NCBI GenBank assembly: GCA_964502465.1 | Contig: CAZCWX010000722.1 | Location: 1-12,388 of the forward strand | Direction of reading: 5' to 3' | Source: CAZCWX01 sp964502465 | Lineage (GTDB): Bacteria; Desulfobacterota; Binatia; Bin18 | Length of the DNA: 12,388 bases | Shown: positions 1-5,287 of the stretch, piece by piece | How positions within the stretch are numbered: position 1 is the stretch's first letter | How the letters are laid out: every line of letters starts with the position of its first letter | The notes under the pieces: model-generated | Database searches by the model: none | What the model saw: only the letters and a program-made list of their open reading frames with translations | What the model was told of the DNA's origin: nothing | Made by a program: the position numbers and the translations under genes

Positions 1-190
1 GCTAACTCCTTCCAGTTCGAGGGAAAGAACGACACTAACGTCTGCCAATTCGTCTCCCGGCGCGTGCGTTTCTTTTGCATCCTGGCGGCATATCGCCTGC
101 TCCTCTCCCCTACAAGCCCTTAAGTTAGCGCTTATGCCGCGTTGCATCCGTTCGTCCTCTTGACAACGAAGGCCTGGTAAGTAGTTAGGC
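1..190 (-). other. Candidate attC site after higBA (long)
   Basis: The R'' box GCCTAAC lies at 190-184 on the minus strand and contains the higA stop codon. The best R' partner is GTTAGC at 6-1. The two arms, read the same way, are CTAACTACTTACCAG and CTAACTCCTTCCAG, a close imperfect match and therefore an inverted repeat. About 190 bp is longer than most described attC sites. A second GTTAG at 125-129 makes the inner organisation uncertain. The site runs to the window edge. Confidence 0.5.
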
Positions 191-583
191 AGCGTCTCCA
201 CCTGCGCGGCGAAGTGGCTCAAGTCGTGTGATCGCCTCCGCTTTCTCACTCCGCAAGGCATGCCACAGATCCCAATCCTGCTGCAAGCCAAGCCAAAAGT
301 CGGCCGACATCCCCAGTACGTGCGCCAAGCGCAGCGCGGTATCAGGCGTCACACTGCGCTTGCCTCTGATAATTTCATTTAATCGAGGAAAGGAAATTCC
401 GAGTCGCACCGCAAAGGCCGACTGGCTGATCCCCAGCGGCTTGAGGAACTCTTCCTGCAGCATCTCTCCAGGATGGGTCGGTGGCCGCTTGGCTGGCAGC
501 CGGCGCGTCACAAGCCCCTGTGAGGACTTCCCCTGACGGGGACGTAGCTTAGTGGTAGTCTGTGATCTCAACTTGCTCGGCAT
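185..583 (-). CDS. higA: HigA-family antitoxin (XRE helix-turn-helix)
   Basis: Antitoxin of a type II toxin-antitoxin pair. In this family it binds and neutralises the HigB toxin and represses its own promoter. The 132-aa product has a basic, disordered N-terminus of about 33 residues, then the family signature PPTHPGEML (about residues 34-42), an XRE helix-turn-helix (about 51-92) and FWLGLQQDWDL near the end. The chosen ATG at 583 has GGGAG seven bases upstream and lies inside higB, giving a 35-nt overlap. A GTG at 511, with AGGGG just upstream, would give a 108-aa protein closer to the usual HigA size; both starts are credible. The stop codon sits in the attC R'' box, as in a typical cassette gene. 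The toxin-first gene order matches the higBA arrangement. Confidence 0.9.
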   Translation of the reverse strand: MPSKLRSQTTTKLRPRQGKSSQGLVTRRLPAKRPPTHPGEMLQEEFLKPLGISQSAFAVRLGISFPRLNEIIRGKRSVTPDTALRLAHVLGMSADFWLGLQQDWDLWHALRSEKAEAITRLEPLRRAGGDAA

Positions 584-842
584 AACCATTCTCCCAGCGA
601 AAGCACACGCGATACTGCTCATTGATACGGATACTATGTTGGCCGATACGATCCTTCTGTAGTCGTTCAAGTCGATTCCCGGGCGGGACGGCAAGCTCCG
701 CAAGGGCGCGGACACGGTTCAGTTGGTCAAGCTTGCGCCGGGCGATGGGCCAGAGGGATTTCGGGCACGTCTTCCGGGCCGCTCGTGTGTCAGCACCATT
801 GAAGATGTCCTCGGTTCCACTATCAGCAAACGAGCGTATCAC
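549..842 (-). CDS. higB: HigB-family toxin (RelE/ParE superfamily)
   Basis: Toxin of the pair. HigB proteins are ribosome-dependent mRNA interferases whose expression inhibits translation. The 97-aa product is full length for the family. It starts MIRSFADSGTEDIF and contains the conserved ELAVPPGNRLE (about residues 48-58), HSIRINEQYRVCFRW (about 69-83) and the terminal DYH. The start codon is GTG at 842-840, fixed by homology to the family N-terminus because no Shine-Dalgarno sequence is visible. A TATAAT sequence lies only seven bases upstream, which would place transcription at or near the start codon. The gene overlaps higA and is the only transcriptional entry seen for this cassette. Confidence 0.92.
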   Translation of the reverse strand: MIRSFADSGTEDIFNGADTRAARKTCPKSLWPIARRKLDQLNRVRALAELAVPPGNRLERLQKDRIGQHSIRINEQYRVCFRWENGYAEQVEITDYH

Positions 843-849
843 GGATTAA

Positions 850-855
850 ATTATA
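850..855 (-). promoter_or_regulatory. Possible -10 box of the higBA promoter
   Basis: A perfect TATAAT on the minus strand ends seven bases before the higB GTG, inside an AT-rich, partly palindromic patch (845-857). No good -35 hexamer is present at 16-18 bp spacing. The patch is also the natural place for a HigA operator, but that is inference. Confidence 0.35.
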
Positions 856-895
856 ATGGCCCCCGTATTAGCTCGCTAGTCACCAATGCCCGCCT

Positions 896-1230
896 AGACA
901 TAATGACTTCCGTTGTGGGAGGCTGACCTCTGGTGCAACCCGCGGGTTCGCCTGTACGACACTAGAGCCGCATAATGAACGTATCATTATTGATATTCAC
1001 TACAGGAGGTCAGCCCTGGCACACAGTAGCACCCTTTTCGTTGGTCTGGATGTCCCCAAAGAGACAATTGCAGTAGAGAAGGTGGCGGAGGGGTGCGAGG
1101 CGAAAGGCGTATGCGTGGGGACGATCGGTACCCGACAGGGCGCGAGTGACAAGCTCAGCCAGAAGCTGCAAGCCAAGGGCACGACGCTGACAGTGCTATT
1201 GAGTGGACCAGAACGAGGGCACAGAGGAGT
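896..1230 (+). mobile_element. Decayed left part of an IS1111-type IS110-family element
   Basis: The left end repeats the left end of the intact element at 3759 almost base for base: CTAGACATAATGACTTCCG is shared, then GGCTGACCTC, the CATAATG hairpin and GAGGTCAGCC follow in the same order. The flanking CT (894-895) belongs to an attC R' box, and minus-strand TTAGGCGGGC would start the higBA cassette. Similarity fades around 1210-1230. No right inverted repeat was found, so the right limit is approximate and most of the transposase is missing. Confidence 0.75.
1016..1225 (+). pseudogene. IS110-family transposase, N-terminal relic
   Basis: Read from the CTG at 1016, the frame gives LAHSSTLFVGLDVPKETIAV and then GTIGTRQ, DKL and KLQAKG, clearly aligned with residues 1-57 of the intact transposase at 3874. 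The start codon is CTG where the intact copy has ATG, although the Shine-Dalgarno GGAGG is kept. The HQ after the first catalytic Asp is changed to PK. Resemblance ends near GPERGHRG, and the rest of the RuvC-like domain and the whole C-terminal domain are absent. It cannot encode a working recombinase. The frame stays open to 1402, but that tail shows no family resemblance. Confidence 0.8.
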
Positions 1231-1301
1231 TTCTAGGCCGCGGTGCCTGCGGGTGCCGCTATTCTCTATGCAGCAGGACGGAGGCCTGATAGGGGTTAGG
1301 C
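1231..1301 (-). other. Remains of the attC site after the YggL-like gene
   Basis: The R'' box GCCTAAC at 1301-1295 holds the stop codon of the upstream gene. The opposite arm is merged with the right side of the decayed IS, and only a loose match of arms (GCCT.C..GT.CC) can be drawn. R' is represented by the AG/CT at 894-895 beyond the relic. Confidence 0.5.
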
Positions 1302-1667
1302 TGGGCTTGCGGAGAGGGCTTCGTCGCATGCTTGCGTCTCTTCGATATAAACGGGCTCAGCATTCCAGATATCGAATTCCTCCCCGGTCTTCCAACTCTT
1401 GACGTCTGGTCGTGCAGCTAGCCAGGCAGTGATCCTGTTCAATCTCGCTTCTGGATCGTCCGCGCGTCGACCAAGTTCTATGACTACGTCAAGCTTGTCT
1501 TCCTTCCCACCACCGCCGCAGTAACATTTATTCGCTTCGACTGCTTGTTCGATGAAGGCACCCAGGAACTCTTCGAATCCATCCCTTCGATTCCGGATGA
1601 CCACGAGTTGGCGACCCCACTGGGTAAATTCTCCGCGATGCTTTTTCTTTCGAAGTCGCTTTTTCAT
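1296..1667 (-). CDS. YggL-like (DUF469) protein
   Basis: The 123-aa product resembles the YggL family, small proteins reported to bind the 50S ribosomal subunit in gammaproteobacteria. Visible family features are the basic start MKKRLRKKKHRGEF, the middle block FIEQAVEANKCYCGGGG (about residues 38-54) and the end block RPDVKSWKTGEEFDIWNAEP (about 89-108). The length is slightly above the usual 100-110 residues because of a short tail ending SASPA. The start ATG at 1667 has AAGGAT about 14 bases upstream, a wide spacing. The stop lies in an attC R'' box, so it is a single-gene cassette starting with TTAGGC at 1706. The match is recalled, not searched. The cellular role is not shown by the sequence. 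Confidence 0.72.
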   Translation of the reverse strand: MKKRLRKKKHRGEFTQWGRQLVVIRNRRDGFEEFLGAFIEQAVEANKCYCGGGGKEDKLDVVIELGRRADDPEARLNRITAWLAARPDVKSWKTGEEFDIWNAEPVYIEETQACDEALSASPA

Positions 1668-1700
1668 CTGAACACGTAAGATCCTTACAGGGCTTCACCC

Positions 1701-2057
1701 GCCTAATCAAGATAGGGGGAGACCTCACGGATCCTCCCCTCCCACACCACCGTACATACGGATCACGTCTACGGCGGTTCGGTAGCTTGAGCAACGTCTG
1801 CTGCCAAGGCATTCACCTCCAGATCTCCAATCCCACTCTAGAGCCCTGTCGGGCTTGTAGAACCCGAGGCCCGAGGATACTGCCCTTTCCTACCGTTCGA
1901 GCCTTCCCTGTCGGTAGCCGAAGGGACTCTCACCCCCTAGCAGTACGACATGCACGGCTCATACGCTGCCGCTCACCTGCCGTCACCCGAACGAGACCTC
2001 TCACGTTCTTTCCGACCCGCAACCGGGTGGCGGTCAGGGGCAACGGCTTTGTTATGC
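1701..2057 (-). other. attC site split by a group II intron derivative
   Basis: The R'' box is GCATAAC at 2057-2051, followed by the arm CCGTTGCCCCTGACCGCC. The opposite arm, read from the other side, is ACGCTGCCGCTCACCTGCC (about 1965-1983) and pairs well with it. R' is TTAGGC at 1706-1701, separated from its arm by about 250 bp of intron-like sequence. Without the insert the site would be about 110 bp, a normal attC length. Confidence 0.68.
1709..1955 (-). mobile_element. ORF-less group II intron derivative
   Basis: On the minus strand the segment begins GTGCATG, like a group II GUGYG 5' end. It contains GGGGGTGAGAGTCCC, typical of domain I. It ends with a domain V-like hairpin: ACCGCCGTAGACG pairs with CGTATGTACGGTGGT around a short loop (about 1742-1777). 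A GGGGAG...CTCCCCC stem resembling domain VI follows (about 1712-1737). At about 250 nt it lacks the reverse-transcriptase gene and much of domain I, so it could not move unaided. The position beside attC R' matches the known habit of group IIC-attC introns. The exact ends are inferred. Confidence 0.6.
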
Positions 2058-2266
2058 GTCTTCGTCCGAGAGGTGCGCCTCGATTTTCGTTTCGCAATTA
2101 ACTGTCGCACCGTGGGAACTAACGCAACCGGGACTTCCATAGTCGTGCTTTCGCAAGCCGCCTCAATTTCAGCAGCAGCTTCTTCATCGCTTTGCGAGTC
2201 GTAATAGTCGAGCACGCGACGAACCCGCGCTGCATTCCATCCGCGTGGGTAGTGCTTGGCGGTCAT
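1973..2266 (-). CDS. Small antitoxin-like protein, partner of the DUF4258-like gene
   Basis: The recognisable part is the first 62 residues: MTAKHYPRGWNAARVRRVLDY, an acidic helix SDEEAAAEIEAACE (about 26-39), then MEVPVALVPTVRQLIAKRKS (about 43-62). I recall proteins of this shape beside DUF4258-type genes, where they look like antitoxins; the function is not shown. The ATG at 2266 overlaps the upstream stop in ATGA, so the two genes are translationally coupled, and AAGGAG stands six bases upstream. Family members end near residue 62. Here the frame does not meet the TAA of the attC R'' box and runs on for about 35 arginine-rich residues encoded by the attC arm. That tail may be a frameshift product. 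Confidence 0.68.
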   Translation of the reverse strand: MTAKHYPRGWNAARVRRVLDYYDSQSDEEAAAEIEAACESTTMEVPVALVPTVRQLIAKRKSRRTSRTKTHNKAVAPDRHPVAGRKERERSRSGDGR

Positions 2267-2484
2267 CGTTTTCTCCTTCGGCTGCGGCGGAGCGCCCGTT
2301 TTGCTTTCGGACCCAACTCATACGCCGTTATGACAAAAACTGACTCAGGAATGGGGTCCGGAACGTAGATCACCTTTATGTATCGTCCCTCTGCAGTTTG
2401 ACCCAGCGCAATTCGAGAATCCTCGCGTCCCCGGATGTCTTGCAGTGGTCGAGCGAGAATGTCTTCAACTTCATGCTCTGACAC
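2263..2484 (-). CDS. DUF4258-like small protein, possibly toxin-like
   Basis: The 73-aa product reads SEHEVEDILARPLQDIRGRED, then RIALGQTAEGRYIKVIYVPD and FVITAYELGPKAKRAL, with a basic tail RRSRRRKR. The order of a helix and a strand-rich GRYIKVIYV...VFVITAY block is that of DUF4258/BrnT-like proteins, often seen in toxin-antitoxin-like pairs. The first usual start is GTG at 2484. The frame is open upstream to 2578, and the seven residues before the GTG (LIIYNHD) look like genuine family sequence, with an ATA where a start codon could once have been. The native start may therefore be lost. It shares a cassette with the downstream antitoxin-like gene. Confidence 0.62.
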   Translation of the reverse strand: MSEHEVEDILARPLQDIRGREDSRIALGQTAEGRYIKVIYVPDPIPESVFVITAYELGPKAKRALRRSRRRKR

Positions 2485-2520
2485 ATCATGATTATAGATT
2501 ATGAGGCCGTTCGTGTTCCT

Positions 2521-2567
2521 CTGAACCCGCTCGCGGGCTGTGGTCGGCCTGGAGGAGAGGATTAGGC
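2521..2567 (-). other. Degenerate attC site
   Basis: ATTAGGC on the plus strand (2561-2567) contains the stop of the neighbouring gene in the same way as the clear attC R'' boxes, but it reads GCCTAAT rather than GCCTAAC. A GC hairpin (AACCCGC/GCGGGCT, about 2524-2540) and a weak R' candidate GGTTCAG follow. Proper arms cannot be drawn, so the site is probably decayed. Confidence 0.35.
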
Positions 2568-2807
2568 CGCGTCTGCCTCAAGCACTGCTCGCAAGCGCTC
2601 CCGCTCTGCCTCGGGTAAGTCCAAGACCATGAACCGCTCTACCGGGTAGAGGTAATCCTCGCCTGACTCGTCGATGACCCGCAGACAGCCCACTTCCGCC
2701 GCTTTCGCATCCGGCAAAATGCGATAGACTTTGCCAACCTCTAAATCCTCGTCCCCGGCGGCCGCAAGGCAGACAGCAAAATTGATTTGTATTTCTTTTG
2801 TATCCAT
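2562..2807 (-). CDS. Small acidic protein of unknown function
   Basis: The 81-aa product begins MDTKEIQINFAVCL and contains EVGKVYRILPDAKA (about residues 24-37), LRVIDESGEDYLYPVERF (about 42-59) and the helical end EAERERLRAVLEADAA. I recognise the pattern from small hypothetical proteins with a short beta-rich fold, but I know no function for it. The ATG at 2807 was chosen because residues upstream of it do not look like family sequence and the preceding gene stops five bases before it, so the pair is probably one operon. The stop lies in an attC-like R'' box, and the ending DAA is shared with two other genes of the array because the same GACGCGGCCTAA context encodes it. Confidence 0.75.
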   Translation of the reverse strand: MDTKEIQINFAVCLAAAGDEDLEVGKVYRILPDAKAAEVGCLRVIDESGEDYLYPVERFMVLDLPEAERERLRAVLEADAA

Positions 2808-2812
2808 TGGCG

Positions 2813-3052
2813 TTAGTCCAAGACGCGTTTGACTTTCATCTTGCGTCGCCCGATCCCGTGGGCCTCGTACCAATGCAGCTCCGCTTGGCGAATCTCACCG
2901 TTGGGAAATCGCACTCGGCCTTCTCCTTTCAATTTTCTCCAGCGACGACCGCCAAACTGCGCTTTCAATCTCTTCCGCTCTCGGATCGACAGGTTGACAG
3001 CGATGACTTCTATGCGCGTCACCTCGCCAAGCAGCTCGAAGTCAGCCATCAT
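2813..3052 (-). CDS. Small basic protein of unknown function
   Basis: The 79-80-aa product begins MMADFELLGEVTRIEVIAVN, followed by a basic segment RERKRLKAQFGGRRWRKLKG (about residues 24-43), then EIRQAELHWYEAHGIGRRKM (about 52-71) and KVKRVLD. The HWYEAHGIGRRKMKVKR end is familiar from hypothetical proteins in other bacteria; no function is known to me. The start is ATG at 3052 or the adjacent one at 3049; upstream residues do not look like part of the protein, and no strong Shine-Dalgarno is visible. It is the first gene of a two-gene cassette whose left boundary is the R' box at 3100-3094. Confidence 0.7.
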   Translation of the reverse strand: MMADFELLGEVTRIEVIAVNLSIRERKRLKAQFGGRRWRKLKGEGRVRFPNGEIRQAELHWYEAHGIGRRKMKVKRVLD

Positions 3053-3093
3053 GACGTTCAGCGTAACAGCGAGCCACCTCTGGCTCAATCGCG

Positions 3094-3193
3094 GGCTAAC
3101 GCCCGCGGTTACTGGCCACGGCCAAAACGAAACCTCTCGGATTCATCCAGAACCGCAACATGGCCGGGGTCCAGTGCAGCGCGCTAGTTAGGC
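3094..3193 (-). other. attC site, intact
   Basis: This is the clearest attC in the window. R'' is GCCTAAC at 3193-3187 with the stop codon of the upstream gene inside it. R' is GCGTTAGCC at about 3102-3094. The arms CTAACTAGCGCGCTGCACTGG and CTAACGCCCGCGGTTACTGG (read from opposite strands) match imperfectly and are followed by GGACCCCGGCC and CCACGGCC, giving a long imperfect hairpin over about 100 bp. It is the best local reference for judging the interrupted sites. Confidence 0.8.
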
Positions 3194-3403
3194 CGCGTCT
3201 GACTGTTTGTTGAGACGCTCTGCAAGATGCTTGCGAGCCGCAGCAAGGAACTCTTCGTCTTCTACGTCCCAGATCGCCTCGTTGGTTGGTCCCTTCGCTA
3301 AGTAGGAAAGATTGGCAATCAACTGTCCGAAGCGCACCTCAGGACAACACTTACTGAGTTCTTCGAGTACGTGGAGAATCTCCCGCCGGACTTGTGTGGT
3401 CAT
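3188..3403 (-). CDS. Small helical protein of unknown function
   Basis: The 71-aa product begins MTTQVRREILHVLEELSKCC and continues with VRFGQLIANLSYLAKGPTNE (about residues 24-43) and a C-terminal helix ending NKQSDAA. It is predicted to be almost entirely helical. I recall such proteins following ParB-like small genes, with no known function. The ATG at 3403 overlaps the TGA of the upstream gene (ATGA), and AGGAGA lies about ten bases upstream, so coupling with that gene is likely. The stop is inside attC R''. Confidence 0.75.
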   Translation of the reverse strand: MTTQVRREILHVLEELSKCCPEVRFGQLIANLSYLAKGPTNEAIWDVEDEEFLAAARKHLAERLNKQSDAA

Positions 3404-3705
3404 GGCACATAATCTCCTATGGTTGGCAAGTGGCCGCACGCCGCTGGCAAATCCCCCACGACTTCCACCTGGATGAGTCTTCTAGGAAGCAGGGTGGCAA
3501 CTCGTGTGGCCCGTGTGACACCATCGTAAATCATCAACGCTCCATCGGCACCGCGATACACCCACGGAGGTGGCATCCCTTGGATTGCCGAGCCATACTG
3601 AGCAATTTGTCGCGCTAACTTGTCGGGATCAGCACCAGAAGCACGGCTAGGCGGCAAATGTAACGTTCGTGGATCGACATCCAGATATTCCGGGGTCTTC
3701 ACCAA
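3400..3705 (-). CDS. ParB-like small protein
   Basis: A protein of about 100 aa containing YLDVDPRTLHLPPSRASGAD (about residues 7-26), DKLARQIAQYG (about 28-38), MPPPWVYRGADGALMIYDGV (about 44-63) and TRATRVATLLP. The arrangement, a proline-rich strand, a helix, then GALMIYDGVTRATRA, resembles the ParB/sulfiredoxin-like nuclease fold in which DG(V/N)TRxxA binds nucleotide. The activity is inferred only. The start is TTG at 3705 or GTG at 3702. The frame is open further upstream, where QAVWYFRL looks like native sequence, and an out-of-frame ATG ten bases before the TTG would fit a one-base insertion. The promoter side ends 50 bp away at the IS element, which may have cut off upstream expression. 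Confidence 0.68.
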   Translation of the reverse strand: MVKTPEYLDVDPRTLHLPPSRASGADPDKLARQIAQYGSAIQGMPPPWVYRGADGALMIYDGVTRATRVATLLPRRLIQVEVVGDLPAACGHLPTIGDYVP

Positions 3706-3765
3706 TCGAAAGTACCATACCGCTTGAGTATTGTGACAGACCTTTCAGGTCGCAGGCTAGACATA

Positions 3766-3777
3766 ATGACTTCCGCT
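3766..3777 (+). repeat. Left subterminal inverted repeat of the IS1111-type element
   Basis: ATGACTTCCGCT, seven bases from the left end. It matches the right repeat at 11 of 12 positions. The decayed copy keeps ATGACTTCCG at 903-912. Confidence 0.85.
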
Positions 3778-3783
3778 AGAAGC

Positions 3784-3873
3784 GGCTGACCTCCGATGCA
3801 AATTGCGGGTTAGCCTTTACGAGACCAGAGCCGCATAATGCTCTGAGAGTCATTACTATCGAGGAGGTCAGCC
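3784..3873 (+). promoter_or_regulatory. Inverted repeat that can hide the transposase ribosome binding site
   Basis: GGCTGACCTCC (3784-3794) is perfectly complementary to GGAGGTCAGCC (3863-3873), which contains the Shine-Dalgarno sequence and ends at the ATG. Between them TAATG (3836-3840) and CATTA (3851-3855) form an inner hairpin. A transcript entering from outside would fold and block translation, while one started inside would not. The decayed copy keeps both stems. Confidence 0.6.
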
Positions 3874-4986
3874 ATGGCACAGGGTAGCACACTTTTTATC
3901 GGGTTGGATGTCCATCAGGAGACGATTGCGGTCGCTTATGGTGCGGAGGAGCGCGAGGCGGAGGTCATGTTCCTGGGGACGATCGGGACCCGGCAGTGTG
4001 ACATCGACAAGCTCCTTCGCAAGCTGCAGGCTCAGGGCAAGAAGTTGCACTTTGTCTACGAGGCCGGGCCATGTGGGTACTGGTTGTCCCGCTATCTGAC
4101 CAAGAAAGGCCTCACGTGTTGGGTGGTGGCCCCGTCGAGCATTCCCAAGAAGGCGGGCGACCGGGTCAAGACCGATCGGCGCGATGCGGTGCAACTGGCG
4201 CGGCGGCTCCGCTCGGGCGATCTCACCCCTGTCTACGTGCCTACGGTAGAAGATGAAGCGATCCGGGATCTGGTGCGAGGGCGCGAAGATGCTCTTAAAG
4301 ATGGGAAGGCGGCCAAGGCGCGGCTCAAGGCAGTCTTGCTCCGCCACGACATCCGGTATGAGGGCCGGGCGACTTGGGGCCCGGCGCATCTGCGCTGGCT
4401 AGCCCAAGTCGTCTGCCCAACCCCCGCCCAGCAGATCGTCTTTCAGGAATACGTCCGGGCGGTCTCGGAACACCAGGAGCGCTTGCAGCGCCTAGAGGAG
4501 GAACTCCAGACCCAAGTCCAGACGTGGCGTTGGCTGCCGGTGGTCGAAGCCATCCAAGCCCTGCGCGGCGTGCAGTTCACCGTGGCGGTCACATTGATCG
4601 CAGAATTGGGCGACCTCAGCCGCTTTGACAACCCCCGGCAGCTCATGAGCTATTTGGAACTCACTCCGAGTGAACACAGCAGCGGGGAGCGCCGGCGCCA
4701 AGGAGCGATCACCAAGACCGGCAATTCGCATGCACGCCACGCTCTGGTTGAGGGAGCCTGGGCGTACCGCTACCCGGCCAAGGTCAGCCGCCACCTGCAA
4801 CTACGGCTGGAAAAAGTGCCCAAGGTGATCCAGGCTATGAGCTGGAAAGCGCAGGTGAGACTCTGCAAACGCTACCGGCGGCTGATGGCGCGAGGGAAGA
4901 ATGCTAACCAAGTCGTGGTGGCGATTGCACGGGAAATGGCGGCCTTCGTGTGGGCCATCGCCCGCGAGGTGGAGGTGGTGCACTGA
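3874..4986 (+). CDS. IS110-family transposase (bridge recombinase, IS1111 group)
   Basis: RNA-guided DEDD-type recombinase of the IS110 family, 370 aa, full length. The N-terminal RuvC-like domain shows D12 in IGLDVHQET, E63 in VYEAGPCGYW, and the KTDRRDA motif with D101 and D104. A coiled-coil linker follows (about 190-215, QEYVRAVSEHQERLQRLEEE). The C-terminal Tnp domain has LRGVQFTVAVTLIAELGDL (about 230-248) and the TPSEHSSGERRRQGAITKTG segment (264-283) with the catalytic serine, S269 or S270, before the conserved Gly. The ATG at 3874 follows GGAGG by six bases. The gene looks intact and the ends are intact, so the element may be active. Confidence 0.95.
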   Translation: MAQGSTLFIGLDVHQETIAVAYGAEEREAEVMFLGTIGTRQCDIDKLLRKLQAQGKKLHFVYEAGPCGYWLSRYLTKKGLTCWVVAPSSIPKKAGDRVKTDRRDAVQLARRLRSGDLTPVYVPTVEDEAIRDLVRGREDALKDGKAAKARLKAVLLRHDIRYEGRATWGPAHLRWLAQVVCPTPAQQIVFQEYVRAVSEHQERLQRLEEELQTQVQTWRWLPVVEAIQALRGVQFTVAVTLIAELGDLSRFDNPRQLMSYLELTPSEHSSGERRRQGAITKTGNSHARHALVEGAWAYRYPAKVSRHLQLRLEKVPKVIQAMSWKAQVRLCKRYRRLMARGKNANQVVVAIAREMAAFVWAIAREVEVVH

Positions 4987-5272
4987 GGCCCCCCGAGCGG
5001 AACGGACAGGCTAGCGGCGTGAACACCCTTTAACAAGCTCTCCGCAGCGGAAGAGAGGCGGCCCCGGTGTGGCATAACCCTCGACGGCGTTAAGAGGCTG
5101 CAACAAACCCTCGTGCCTAGACCCGAGGCAGGTGCCAGACGGACGCAAGTAAGGTGGTAGCCAACCCACGGATATCAGCGTGAGCAACCGTCATCTTTAC
5201 TGGCTCCATCTCTTCTGCTGCGCGGAGAGGAGGTCGATCGAAACTTAAACCACCTGCACTGCTACTCTTGAC
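4987..5272 (+). ncRNA. Candidate bridge RNA (seekRNA) region
   Basis: This is the 286-bp noncoding 3' region of the element; IS1111-group elements are known to encode their guide RNA downstream of the recombinase gene. CAGGCTA (5007-5013) equals the left half of the restored attC target GCAGGCT/AACGCTAGG. GCGTTA (5087-5092) is the reverse complement of the right half TAACGC. The two lie on either side of a GC-rich segment with a CCGC/GCGG hairpin (5042-5050). A second hairpin CCTCG/CGAGG (5109-5128) exposes CCTAGAC, which resembles the element's left end. The RNA ends are not defined, and the match lengths are short. Confidence 0.5.
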
Positions 5273-5284
5273 AGCAGAAGTCAT
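5273..5284 (-). repeat. Right subterminal inverted repeat of the IS1111-type element
   Basis: AGCAGAAGTCAT on the plus strand, the inverted partner of 3766-3777 with one mismatch. It is three bases (ATC) from the right end. Confidence 0.85.
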
Positions 5285-5287
5285 ATC

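Larger units (their letters stand above)
3759..5287 (+). mobile_element. IS1111-type IS110-family element inserted in attC
   Basis: The 1529-bp element has subterminal inverted repeats ATGACTTCCGCT (3766-3777) and ATGACTTCTGCT (5284-5273), 11 of 12 identical, lying seven bases inside the left end and three bases inside the right end. That 7/3 spacing is the hallmark of the IS1111 subgroup. Excision rejoins GCAGGCT (to 3758) with AACGCTAGG (from 5288) and rebuilds an attC R' box GCGTTAGCC on the minus strand, like the intact site at 3094. No target duplication is needed. It carries one recombinase gene and a long 3' noncoding region. Confidence 0.85.

Noticed and set aside
124..130. GTTAGCG as an inner R box giving a shorter attC at the left end
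   Set aside because: Its flanking bases do not pair with either CTAAC candidate to the left, while 184-190 pairs well with 1-15.
228..926. Plus-strand open frames at 228-536, 622-849 and 723-926
   Set aside because: They lie opposite higA and higB, have no recognisable protein pattern, and are shadows.
1231..1402. Continuation of the relic transposase frame to 1402 as coding
   Set aside because: Family resemblance ends near 1225, and the remainder overlaps attC and the YggL-like gene.
1787..2204. Plus-strand open frames across the intron derivative and attC
   Set aside because: The sequence is better explained as structured noncoding DNA; the translations are Arg/Pro/Ser-rich with no family pattern.
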